Of a stretch of 64,000 nucleotides of DNA, positions 44,590 through 54,000 are shown in pieces. Positions within the stretch are counted from its first letter, which is position 1. Every line of letters starts with the position of its first letter. Below the pieces are notes generated by a model, which ran no database searches, was not told the origin of the DNA, and saw only the letters and a program-made list of their open reading frames with translations. The stretch is from BCD1 sp965230565 (lineage in GTDB: Bacteria; Bacteroidota; Bacteroidia; Chitinophagales; Saprospiraceae), in NCBI GenBank assembly GCA_965230565.1, contig CBDDLH010000016.1:186001-250000 (forward strand), read 5' to 3'. Made by a program: the position numbers and the translations under genes.

Positions 44590-46297
44590 CTGGGAAGCCA
44601 TAAGATCATTATTAGCTTACGAAGCCAGCAGACCATTACTCTTTAATTCTGCTGACTTTTTCATTCTGTTCACCATTTTTTTTGGTGTCTATCTGCTACT
44701 GAACCAACGTGCCAATCTGAGGATACTGTTTACGCTAGGATTCTCCCTGTATTTTTATTACCTGTCCAGCGGATTCTTTTTCTTTTTACTGGTTTTTTCT
44801 ACCATAGCAGACTTTGTTCTTGGCCATTTTATCTACAATGGAAGCACTAAAGCCAAAAGGAAGTTCTTTCTTGGATTAAGTGTGGTCATCAACCTTGGAT
44901 TATTAGGGTACTTCAAATACACTAATTTCCTCATTGGCTTTACCAATGACATTACCGGCCTGGATTTATCATTTCATAATATATTCTTACCCGTTGGTAT
45001 TTCTTTTTATACATTCCAAACCATGAGTTACAGCATTGATGTTTACCGCCGAAAGCTGGTGCCCTTAACTCAAAATGTAACTGATTTTAAAAGTCTGTTT
45101 CAAAGGTTAAACGATTTTGCTTTTTTCGTCACTTTTTTCCCGCAACTGGTGGCCGGCCCTATCGTTCGGGCAGCAGATTTTATTCCTCAAATCCGACAAA
45201 AACCTTTTGTCACAAAAGCTCAGCTTGGGCAGGCAGTTTTACTCATTTCCGGAGGACTATTTAAGAAGGCGGTCATTTCTGATTATATCAGTGTCAATTT
45301 TGTGGATAGGGTATTTGAATCGCCTGCATTGTACACCGGGTTTGAAAACCTGATGGCCGTTTATGGTTATGCGATTCAGATCTATTGTGATTTTTCGGGC
45401 TATTCCGATATGGCGATTGGTTTGGGGTTATTGATGGGGTTTCAACTACCTGAAAATTTTCGGAAGCCTTATAAAGCCCATTCTATCAGAAATTTCTGGC
45501 AACGCTGGCATATTTCGCTATCTACATGGTTAAGGGATTACCTGTATGTTCCTCTCGGAGGTAACAGGAAAGGTAATGTACGAACCTATGTAAACCTCAT
45601 GATCACTATGTTATTGGGAGGGTTGTGGCATGGTGCTGGTTGGGTTTTTATTATATGGGGAGGACTCCATGGTTTTGCTCTTGCGGCAGATAGATTAATG
45701 GACCGTTTTAAAAATGGTTTTCACAATCCGGCTTTGAGATCTTTTCTGATCCTTATCGCCGTACATTTTATTGGGCAGCTTGTTTTGTTTTTCAGGTTTT
45801 ATGGTGTTGAACCGGATACCTTTTGGGAATTGACCTCTGGCAATCTGACTTTCATGGCTTTATGGACCATACTCTTTGGAGTTTTTACACTGTTGAGCAT
45901 GTTGGGTCCGTCTGGTGCGATGGAAAATATTCAAAAATTCACTTCCAGGATTTTCGTATTCCACTTTGTGGTGATCGGATGGATTTTTTTCCGGTCCGGT
46001 GCTTTGGGAGCTCCTTTGCCATCACTTGAAGTAACTAATGAGTTGATAGGCCAGATTCTTGCGGCATTTCAACCGGAGTTAATATTCGAAATTCTTGGTG
46101 GTTATAAAACTGTTTTTGCCCTTATCGCTTTAGGCTTCGTACTTCATTTTTTACCTGAAACAATTAATGAAAGAATTGCAGTATTATTTGAAAAAGCCCC
46201 TGCACCAATTCACATTTTTACCCTTTCATTGGTAATTTGGGCCTCCATTCAGGCAGCGGGTTCCGAAGTTGTACCGTTTATTTATTTTCAGTTTTGA
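44573..46297 (+). CDS. MBOAT-family acyltransferase (AlgI/DltB-like)
   Basis: A 574-residue inner membrane protein with about 11-13 membrane helices. MBOAT marks include the LPVGISFYTFQTMSYSIDVYR segment, FFPQLVAGPIVRA, YCDFSGYSDMAIGLG, NFWQRWHISLSTWLRDYLYVPLGGNRKG in two adjoining stretches, and the catalytic His353 in LGGLWHGAGW with a second His366 in WGGLHGF. These proteins carry an acyl group across the membrane, usually acetyl from acetyl-CoA. It overlaps the LysM/SGNH gene by 17 bases. Together the three genes form a complete donor/transferase set. Similarity is nearest to AlgI; a D-alanylation role (DltB) is unlikely because no dltA or dltC is present. Confidence 0.92.
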   Translation: MNQGINWEAIRSLLAYEASRPLLFNSADFFILFTIFFGVYLLLNQRANLRILFTLGFSLYFYYLSSGFFFFLLVFSTIADFVLGHFIYNGSTKAKRKFFLGLSVVINLGLLGYFKYTNFLIGFTNDITGLDLSFHNIFLPVGISFYTFQTMSYSIDVYRRKLVPLTQNVTDFKSLFQRLNDFAFFVTFFPQLVAGPIVRAADFIPQIRQKPFVTKAQLGQAVLLISGGLFKKAVISDYISVNFVDRVFESPALYTGFENLMAVYGYAIQIYCDFSGYSDMAIGLGLLMGFQLPENFRKPYKAHSIRNFWQRWHISLSTWLRDYLYVPLGGNRKGNVRTYVNLMITMLLGGLWHGAGWVFIIWGGLHGFALAADRLMDRFKNGFHNPALRSFLILIAVHFIGQLVLFFRFYGVEPDTFWELTSGNLTFMALWTILFGVFTLLSMLGPSGAMENIQKFTSRIFVFHFVVIGWIFFRSGALGAPLPSLEVTNELIGQILAAFQPELIFEILGGYKTVFALIALGFVLHFLPETINERIAVLFEKAPAPIHIFTLSLVIWASIQAAGSEVVPFIYFQF

Positions 46298-46304
46298 TCG
46301 ATTC

Positions 46305-46337
46305 GGGTTGTAGATTGCGAGGTATGGGTTTCGGGTT
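46305..46337 (+). repeat. Degenerate heptad repeat element, copy A
   Basis: A 33-base intergenic stretch built of seven-base units of the form GNNTTNC (for example GGGTTTC). It aligns without gaps to 50702-50734 on the opposite strand, 25 of 33 positions identical by eye. It lies 8 bases after the MBOAT stop. Confidence 0.5.
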
Positions 46338-46498
46338 CAATCATTAGCATAAGTTTACATAAATTTCAGCTTCTATTATGCAAGGAAAATAAGACCTTCG
46401 AAAACATGATAAACTGAAACAAAGTTTTTAAAATAAATTTTCACGGGAATTGAGATGTTACACAACCTTTGGTGACACTTTTTCGTTTCAAAATTAAT

Positions 46499-47173
46499 AT
46501 GAGAAGGAAAATCAAAAAAGGCAAAATAATTATCCGCAGGCTTCAAAAGTTTTTCACGACTACGGTGATAGGGGGAATTTTTGTATTGCTGCCCCTGGCT
46601 CTGCTCGCCTGGATAATTCAATTCTTTTTTAGAAGTATTAGTAAACTGGTTACACCCGTGACCAAATTATTTGAATTCCCACCAACGGTGCATGACTGGG
46701 TGGTAGACCTGGTGGCTTTCAGTTTGGTAATTGCATTATTCTTCTTTATTGGACTATTTGTAAGAACTACTTTCGGAAATCGCTTATTTTCTTTCATTGA
46801 GGATAACTGGCTTCGAAGACTTCCTTTTTACGGGACTTTGAGAGATGCCATTTCAAGTTTTAGCGGAAGGGATAAAACGCCTTTTAAACAGGTTGTTTTA
46901 GTGGATGTTTTTGGAAATGAAACCAGAATGACCGGTTTTGTAACTGAGGATCAGAGTAATATTGAATTTGTAACGGTTTTTGTTCCAACCGGCCCAAATC
47001 CCACCAATGGATTCATTTTTCATGTAAAACCGGATCAATTGGTTTATACGGATGTTAAACCCGAGGACGCTATGCGTACCATAATCGGGGTAGGGGTTGG
47101 ATCGGAAATACTTTTTAATAAGCAGCTAAGTAAAATGCTAAAGGAGAAACCTCGGGAGGTTCTTGAGAATTGA
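46499..47173 (+). CDS. DUF502 family membrane protein
   Basis: A 224-residue inner membrane protein of the DUF502 family, whose role is unknown. Two membrane helices are clear: one at about 20-42 (GGIFVLLPLALLAWIIQFFF) and one at about 66-90 (DLVAFSLVIALFFFIGLFV). Conserved family phrases are LPFYGTLRDAI and FVPTGPNPTNGFIFHV. I chose the ATG at 46499 over a TTG ten codons upstream because the TTG peptide is hydrophobic and unlike the family start. It is convergent with the RlpA gene and shares a bidirectional terminator. Confidence 0.87.
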   Translation: MRRKIKKGKIIIRRLQKFFTTTVIGGIFVLLPLALLAWIIQFFFRSISKLVTPVTKLFEFPPTVHDWVVDLVAFSLVIALFFFIGLFVRTTFGNRLFSFIEDNWLRRLPFYGTLRDAISSFSGRDKTPFKQVVLVDVFGNETRMTGFVTEDQSNIEFVTVFVPTGPNPTNGFIFHVKPDQLVYTDVKPEDAMRTIIGVGVGSEILFNKQLSKMLKEKPREVLEN

Positions 47174-47190
47174 TCTTTCAAATATGACTT

Positions 47191-47230
47191 AAACAAAAAA
47201 GGGGCGTTTTTAAACGCCCCTTTTTTGTTT
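47191..47230. terminator. Bidirectional terminator between DUF502 and RlpA genes
   Basis: AAACAAAAAAGGGGCGTTT (47191-47209) pairs perfectly with 47212-47230. The GGGGCG core with A6 on one side and T6 on the other terminates both converging transcripts. Confidence 0.93.
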
Positions 47231-47245
47231 AAGATGAAATTGCTG

Positions 47246-48433
47246 TTAATCATTAAGATTGACAACAAACCCTTTGATTTTGTGTTTCTTGGCCAGGTTG
47301 TCCATATAATTTTTGGCAGAGGACTCCTGCTCCATCGGGCCGAGGATGACTTTATACTTATCTTCTTCAACTTTAAGCACAATGTTTTTGAACCAGCGGG
47401 CTTTAAGGCCATCAACGTATTTTATCGCTGCATCAAAATTGTCAAGAGAGGCTACCTGAACTCCGTAATCACCTGATTTTGGAGACTCGAGAACAACTCT
47501 TTGCTTATCCTGTTTCATGGAATATTCAGTAGGCTCTCCTCCTTTGATTGTGGTAGTGGACTCAACAGGCAAGGCAACTACAAAACCTTCCATCTTATGC
47601 TTTTTCTTAAGGCTGTCCTTATATTTTTTGGCAGAATCTTCACTGTCAAATGGTCCCATTAAAACTTTATAATAAACCGTTTCTCCTCTTGGTTCTGCAA
47701 GTAACATAACATCTTTGAACCATTTTTTCTTAAGCAGGTCTATTTGTCTAAGTGCATTTTCATGGCTACTCATGGAAGCTACCTGAACCGCAAATTTTGG
47801 TTCGCTTCCGGGGCTTCCCAATTGGTAAACGCCAACCGGATAGTCACCATTGTCAGCACCTTGGTCATCCTTTTCATCGGAACTCTTTGATTTTGGGTCA
47901 TCACTTTTTTTCTTGTCCTCTCCACCAGAAGAATCTGAGGCGTCGGCTTCTGTAGTGCTACTTCTCGGTTGTATGTCGTAATCCTCCGGTCGAACCGTTG
48001 TTGTTACAATTTCTTCCTTTTCATCATCACTTTTTTTCGAAGCGGAGGAAGATTTCTCCTCTTTATTACTCGAACTTCCCTGAACTTCAACTTTTACTTC
48101 AGCAATTCCATCCTGAACAAGACCAATCTTTTCAGCTGCTGCATAAGAGAGATCCACAACCCTGCCTTTAACAAATGGTCCTCGATCAGTTACCTTGACT
48201 ACAACAGACTTTTTGTTGTCAATTCGAGTCACCTTGAGCATCGTACCGTATTTGTGCCGTTTATGCGCACAAGTCATTTTATTCCTGTCATAAGTATCCC
48301 CATAAGCAGTTTTACTTCCATGGAATTTGTCTCCGTAATAGGAGGCCAATCCTAATTCCTCGGATTGAGTAAAACCTGTAAATGTGGTAAATGCCAAAAC
48401 GGCTGCTAAAAAAAAGCTCAATGTTTTATTCAT
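47246..48433 (-). CDS. RlpA-family protein (septal ring lytic transglycosylase-like) with two SPOR domains
   Basis: A 395-residue envelope protein. The signal peptide (about 1-22) precedes a double-psi beta-barrel domain (about 27-115) with LASYYGDKFHG, TAYGDTYD, KYGTMLKV and VTDRGPFVKGRVVDLS; the DRGPF Asp is a catalytic-site residue in RlpA transglycosylases. A low-complexity linker rich in Ser, Asp, Glu and Lys follows (about 120-205). Two SPOR domains close the protein (about 210-290, starting KFAVQVASMSS, and 320-394, starting YGVQVASLDN); SPOR binds denuded peptidoglycan at division sites. Paired SPOR domains are more than the usual single copy. A TACTTTTG box at 48461-48454 could be its -7 element. 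The 305-base gap to mnmA holds nothing else I can support. Confidence 0.9.
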   Translation of the reverse strand: MNKTLSFFLAAVLAFTTFTGFTQSEELGLASYYGDKFHGSKTAYGDTYDRNKMTCAHKRHKYGTMLKVTRIDNKKSVVVKVTDRGPFVKGRVVDLSYAAAEKIGLVQDGIAEVKVEVQGSSSNKEEKSSSASKKSDDEKEEIVTTTVRPEDYDIQPRSSTTEADASDSSGGEDKKKSDDPKSKSSDEKDDQGADNGDYPVGVYQLGSPGSEPKFAVQVASMSSHENALRQIDLLKKKWFKDVMLLAEPRGETVYYKVLMGPFDSEDSAKKYKDSLKKKHKMEGFVVALPVESTTTIKGGEPTEYSMKQDKQRVVLESPKSGDYGVQVASLDNFDAAIKYVDGLKARWFKNIVLKVEEDKYKVILGPMEQESSAKNYMDNLAKKHKIKGFVVNLND

Positions 48434-48738
48434 AATTGATCTGTTTAGTAAATCAAAAGTAATAAGGGGAATAGCTTCCAGCAGAATAGCCTGAATCAGA
48501 ATTTTTTTTGAATTAGCTCAATTATCTGCTGCTTTCATTATTTTGGGTATATTAAAAAATCTATTCTCAAAAAACTTCAATAACTAAACGTCAAAGATAT
48601 CCATATTATTTAATTAGCACAATGATTTTACAAAAACAGTTTTGGGCTTTAGGCGTTTAATTTGGAATGGTTCATTTTTTTGAGGAACTAAAGCATGCGT
48701 GTTCAAGTTTTATTAATTTTGCACGATAATTTAAAAAT

Positions 48739-49836
48739 ATGAGTAAACACGGTAAGGTATTAGTGGCAATGAGCGGAGGTATTGACAGTACAGTAACGGC
48801 TATGTTGTTACATGAGCAAGGGTATGAAGTAGTGGGCATTACCATGAAAACATGGGATTACGCCAACTCCGGCGGCAACAAAAAAGAAACCGGCTGCTGT
48901 AGTCTCGACTCAATAAATGATGCGCGGGAGGTAGCTGTAAATATGGGATTCCATCATTTTATTATTGATATTAGGGATGAATTTGGAAATTATGTCATCG
49001 ATAATTTCATAGAAGAATATATGGCCGGGAGGACTCCTAACCCTTGTGTGTTATGTAATACACACATTAAATGGACTGCCCTTCTTAAAAGAGCGGATGC
49101 TCTTGATTGTGAATTCATCGCTACCGGCCATTATGCGCGCATCAATGAATTAAATGACAGGAAATATATTTCCAAAGCAAAAGACCTCAACAAAGACCAA
49201 TCCTATGTGCTTTGGGGGCTCGATCAGGATTGTTTGCATCGCAGTAAATTTCCATTGGGAGGATTGCTTAAGCCTGAAGTAAGGCAATTGGCGGCAGATT
49301 TTGGGTACGAGGAATTATCTAAAAAACCGGAGAGTTTTGAAATCTGCTTTGTACCGGATAATGATTACCGGTCTTTCCTGACCAGGAATGTAGATGGATT
49401 GGAGGAACAAGTGGCTGGCGGCGTTTTTGTCAATCCACAAGGAGAAGTATTGGGGACACATAGAGGATATCCTTTCTTTACCGTTGGGCAAAGAAAGGGA
49501 CTTGGAATTGCTTTCGGAAAGCCGGTTTATGTCACAGAGATCAGACCGGAAACCAATACGGTAGTACTTGGAGATATGGATGACCTCATCAGAAATGGTA
49601 TGCGGGTTTATAAGCTCAATCATATGAAATATCCTCAAATTCCTGATGGGTTAGAAGTTGTTTCAAAGATTCGTCATGGAAATGAGGGGACTATGAGTAA
49701 GATAAAGCAGGCAGGTGAGGAGGTAGAAGTAGAATTTTATGCTAATGTTCGGGGTGTGGCACCAGGGCAATCTGCAGTTTTTTACGAAGGAGATGATGTT
49801 GTAGGCGGCGGAATCATCCGTACAAGTATCCTTTAA
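48739..49836 (+). CDS. mnmA: tRNA-uridine 2-sulfurtransferase
   Basis: A 365-residue enzyme that thiolates U34 at position 2 in tRNAs for Lys, Glu and Gln. The PP-loop motif SGGIDS is at 12-17. The two catalytic cysteines are Cys103 in TPNPCVLCN and Cys203 in FEICFVP, matching Cys102 and Cys199 of the E. coli enzyme. The family phrases FIATGHYARI, DQSYVLWGL and FFTVGQRKGLGIAF are all present. A TAATTTTG box (48714-48721) is a good -7 element with a short leader. The next gene follows 22 bases later. Confidence 0.97.
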   Translation: MSKHGKVLVAMSGGIDSTVTAMLLHEQGYEVVGITMKTWDYANSGGNKKETGCCSLDSINDAREVAVNMGFHHFIIDIRDEFGNYVIDNFIEEYMAGRTPNPCVLCNTHIKWTALLKRADALDCEFIATGHYARINELNDRKYISKAKDLNKDQSYVLWGLDQDCLHRSKFPLGGLLKPEVRQLAADFGYEELSKKPESFEICFVPDNDYRSFLTRNVDGLEEQVAGGVFVNPQGEVLGTHRGYPFFTVGQRKGLGIAFGKPVYVTEIRPETNTVVLGDMDDLIRNGMRVYKLNHMKYPQIPDGLEVVSKIRHGNEGTMSKIKQAGEEVEVEFYANVRGVAPGQSAVFYEGDDVVGGGIIRTSIL

Positions 49837-49858
49837 GTAATCCAAAACCTATTCATCC

Positions 49859-50626
49859 ATGATTCGCACTTTTTTTCTATCCCTGGCAACACTTTTTATC
49901 ATAGCACTCATTTCCTGTGGCGGAGAGTTGGAACCTCCTCAGGATAAGGCCTATGATTATTACCCGCTTAAAGTAGGCAGTTACCAGGTGTATCAGGTAG
50001 ATTCGGTGATCTTTGATCCAGCGATTGGCGGTATTGAAAAAGAATTTGTCAGCCTCCAGGTGAAGGAGGTGGTGGTAGATACTTTCAGGGATGAGACCAA
50101 CGTGTTGATGTACAAAACTGAACGCTATGAACGGCCGGATGAAAACCATGGTTGGGAAATAAAATCTGTTTTTGCCAGAGGCACCGAAGACGATAAGGCT
50201 ATATTGTTAAGTGAAAATCTACGATTTATAAAATTCTTATTTCCTCCCAAAGAATATAAAAAATGGGATGGTAATCTTCATTTCGATGAATTCCTGACGG
50301 TGGAGGTGGCAGGAGAGCCGGTTCAGATATTTAAAAGCTGGGAGTATGAAATGACGGAAGTTGGTCAGTCATTGATACAAGACCCTTTTGAATTTGATGA
50401 AACGGCAACTGTCATAAATGCAGACCACGAAAACTTAATTGAATACAGGTATGCGGTCGAAAAGTATGCCAGAGGTATAGGTCTGGTTTACAGGGAGTTG
50501 AAAATCATGGACACCCAATGCAATAATTGCTGCAATGGTGATTTTAATACCTGTGAAAATACTCCCTGGGAGGATAAAGCTGAGGCCGGTTTTACTCTTG
50601 TCCAAAGATTGATAGACTATAATTGA
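49859..50626 (+). CDS. Hypothetical lipoprotein
   Basis: A 255-residue lipoprotein (lipobox IALISC, Cys20, followed by GGELEPP). The remainder is a single beta-rich domain that opens YDYYPLKVGSYQVYQVDS, a phrase common in uncharacterised Bacteroidota lipoproteins that may form a beta-barrel-like or PepSY-like fold. Four cysteines cluster near the C-terminus (DTQCNNCCNGDFNTCENTP), which could bind metal or form disulfides. It is 22 bases from mnmA and probably shares its transcript. No function can be assigned. Confidence 0.75.
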   Translation: MIRTFFLSLATLFIIALISCGGELEPPQDKAYDYYPLKVGSYQVYQVDSVIFDPAIGGIEKEFVSLQVKEVVVDTFRDETNVLMYKTERYERPDENHGWEIKSVFARGTEDDKAILLSENLRFIKFLFPPKEYKKWDGNLHFDEFLTVEVAGEPVQIFKSWEYEMTEVGQSLIQDPFEFDETATVINADHENLIEYRYAVEKYARGIGLVYRELKIMDTQCNNCCNGDFNTCENTPWEDKAEAGFTLVQRLIDYN

Positions 50627-50701
50627 TCTTTGTCAGGGATCTGCCTTCTTTTTTCCTAGGGGTTGCATGCTAAATTATTAATAAATCAACTAAAATGATC
50701 T

Positions 50702-50734
50702 AACTCGCAACGCGTACCACGTAATCCGCAACCC
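50702..50734 (-). repeat. Degenerate heptad repeat element, copy B
   Basis: Minus-strand counterpart of the element at 46305-46337: 33 bases of GNNTTNC-like heptads (for example GCGTTGC), 25 of 33 identical by eye and ungapped. It lies in the 468-base gap 50627-51094, which is otherwise AT-rich with no gene or clear promoter. Confidence 0.5.
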
Positions 50735-51094
50735 AGGCCAATTAATAAATCAAGGTTTTTTTACTGATTTTCCTTTTATTATTTCTTTTTTTTATTTTCT
50801 GCTTTTAATTTGTTTCTTCATTATTCCAAATTAAGAAATTTAAAACCTATATTTACCACAAATATATATAGGAAGGCTAATCTATGATTTTTCAGGTTTT
50901 GTCCCTTTAGAAAGTTTACCTTTCCCAACCTGAAGGATCTTCAAAGTGTTTGGGTTTATCAGTATAAAATTGATAAACTATCTAATTTTTTCTCAACGTA
51001 ATTTTAATTTGCCCAAAGCCAAATGAATCTCAATTTGGAATAGAACGCTGTTTCTGTTTCCTTTTTTTAGAGCACGAGAAATTTCAAGAAAGCC

Positions 51095-54000
51095 ATGAAA
51101 AGACTGTTACTTGCACTATTATTTACCGCCTTTTATTTCGTTTCTTTTGGCCAAAAGGTCAAATCCTTTGATTTAACCTCAGACCAGCATCAAAGAATTG
51201 AAGTCGAATTGTCAGGAATAGACAATTCAATTCAGGTCTGTAATTTTCTTCCTGGTCAGGACTATACCATTTTGCTTAGTGAAGCCCTTGAGTCGGATTG
51301 TCAGGTTAGTTTCTCAAATTCCAATTCAACGGAACGCTTCAAAAAAAGTTTGTCATTCTCAGCCACTGACCCTTGCAGATTTATTGACTTCCATTTTGAT
51401 TGTGTCAACCCTGAAAACAAACGGTTTTTCTTAAGTATTTCCAAAAGATCTGGAAAGCCTGCTGGCGGTTCAGAAGATGCTGAAAAAGTAGTTCAATCCA
51501 GCATTGTTACTTCTCAAAACAGCGATGCAAACAGCCTTATTCAGGATGTATTTATCGGAGGGGATTGTTTTGAAGTGAGTGGGGTTAATTATAGTGGAAC
51601 CAGTGGTCAGTTAGGTAGTTTTTCTAATGGACAATCTTCAATTAATATTGAAGACGGAGTAATTATATCAACCGGTGCCATTGGAAATGCTGTTGGTCCG
51701 AATATTTCTCCTAGTATTACAACGGGTTATTTTGATTCCGGAGCTGACAGTGACCTGGATGCCATTAGTGGAGGTGGTACACTTTACGATATTGCCAAAA
51801 TTGAATTTGATTTTACGCCGACTGAAGACCAGATCACTTTCGAATACGCTTTTGCCTCTGATGAATATTGTGAATTTGCTGGTACTCAATACAATGATGT
51901 TTTTGGTTTTTTTATAAGCGGTCCCGGGATCAATGGCCCTTATTCCAATAACTCAGAAAACATTGCCATCATTCCGGGTACAGGTGACAATGTTGCTATT
52001 AATTCCATTAATCATTATACCAATGTAGCTTATTACCTGGATAATGCTATTACGGAATCTTGTGGAAGCGGCTTTCCTGTTGCTCCAAATGATATTGAAT
52101 TTGATGGTTTTACAACAGTGCTTACAGCTATTGCCAATGTCATCCCTTGTGAAACTTATCATATTAAGCTGATCATAGCTGACCGAGGTGATGACATTTA
52201 TGATTCTGCAGTATTTTTAAAAGCCAATAGTTTTGGTGGTGATCCGGAAGCCAATGTAACCTCAGAGATTTCAGGGAATGCTGCCAGTGATATTGCGGGA
52301 TACGAGGGGTGTAGTGACGCTTTAATAACCTTTAGCCGGGTCGATTCCGATATATCTGAGGATCTGGAGATATTCTATACCATTTCAAATAACAGTACAG
52401 CCACACCAGGTGTGGATTATGAAGCTTTGCCTGGTAGTGTGGTTATCCCTGCCGGACAATTGAGTGTAACCATTTCTGTAGAAATTTACCTCGATTTAAT
52501 CGCAGAAGGAATGGAAAGCATTTTTATTGAATTACAACAGGCATGTAGTTGTGAAGCGAGCCTGGTGGAAGTTCAGATCTTTGATGCACCACCCATAGAG
52601 GTAACCTTACCGGATCTTGAAGTTTGTGCGGGTCAACCAACCACTATCACGCCAATGGTAACCGGAGGCATACCTCCCTTGAGTTATGAATGGAATGATG
52701 GAAGTACAGGGGAATCCATTGAAGTTAATATTGATCAACCAACGACCTATTCTGTCAATATTTCTGATGATTGTAACAGTGCTGAAGCATCAACTTTTGT
52801 CGTGGTGCCTATTGAAGAAAGCGCAGTTTTGAGTGGGGACGGACAGTTATGTGGCGGTAATGAAACGGTAAACTTTTCAGTTGATTTTTCGGGCAGCGGT
52901 CCATGGAATATTACAATTGATCATAACGGAAATCCGACTACCGTAAATAATATCACCTCAAACCCTTACATCTTTACTGCATCTCAACCAGGTACTTATG
53001 AATTGATATCTGCGGAAAGTGCCAGTGGCTGTCCTGTAGAGGTTTCGGGCCAAGCTGTTATATCTGAAGCAACTAATTCTGCAACCTTAAGCGGGGATGG
53101 CGAATTATGTGGTGGAGCTACTGAAGTTACCATGAGTATAAATCTAACCGGAGGAGGTCCTTGGAATATTACTTATGCCGTCAATGGCAACCCGGTGACA
53201 TTAAATAATGTGACAGATAACCCATTCTTTTTTGACGTAACAGAGGCTGGAACCTATGAACTCCTCTCAGTCGAAAGTGCTGATGGTTGTCCGGTGGAAG
53301 TCAGTGGACAAGGTTCCGTAACCCAGGTTGTTAACACCGCAACCTTGAGTGGCCAGGGAGAGATTTGTGGTGGTTCCAACTCCGTAACTATGACGGTTAA
53401 CCTTCCGGGAGCAGGGCCGTGGAACATTTTTTATTCGGTGAACGGAACACAGGAATCTATTTTAAACGTAACGACCAATCCCTATACCTTTGAAGGTACG
53501 GTTGCAGGAACGTATCAGTTGAATACTGTAGAGAGTGCCGATGGTTGTCCGGTTGATGTTTCCGGTCAAGGTACCATTACAGAAGTAGTCAATACAGCTA
53601 CCATCAGTGGGGATGGGGAAGTTTGCGGAGGAACAAGCTCTGTAGAGATGTCCGTTAATTTGCCCGGTCCCGGGCCATGGCATGTCACTTATGCCATTAA
53701 TGGACAACCAACCACCATTTCCAATGTGTCATCCAACCCATTTGTTTTTGAAGGTACCGAACCCGGGAATTACCAATTGATTTCCGTGGAAAGTGCCGAT
53801 GGATGTCCGATTGATGTGTCTGGTCAGGGAACCATCGCTGAAACGCAGGTTTCCGTTAGTCCAACAGCCGATGAAGTGAGTTGTAATGGTGGAAACGATG
53901 GAATGATTCAACTTACACCTCAAGGAGGAACAGCACCATATACCTATAATTGGGGAGCAGGATCTTCTACCGATCCGGTCATTTCCGATCTTCCTGCAGG

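Noticed and set aside
52823..53854. CRISPR-like regular repeats
   Set aside because: The period is 258 bases, the units are coding and there are no spacers.
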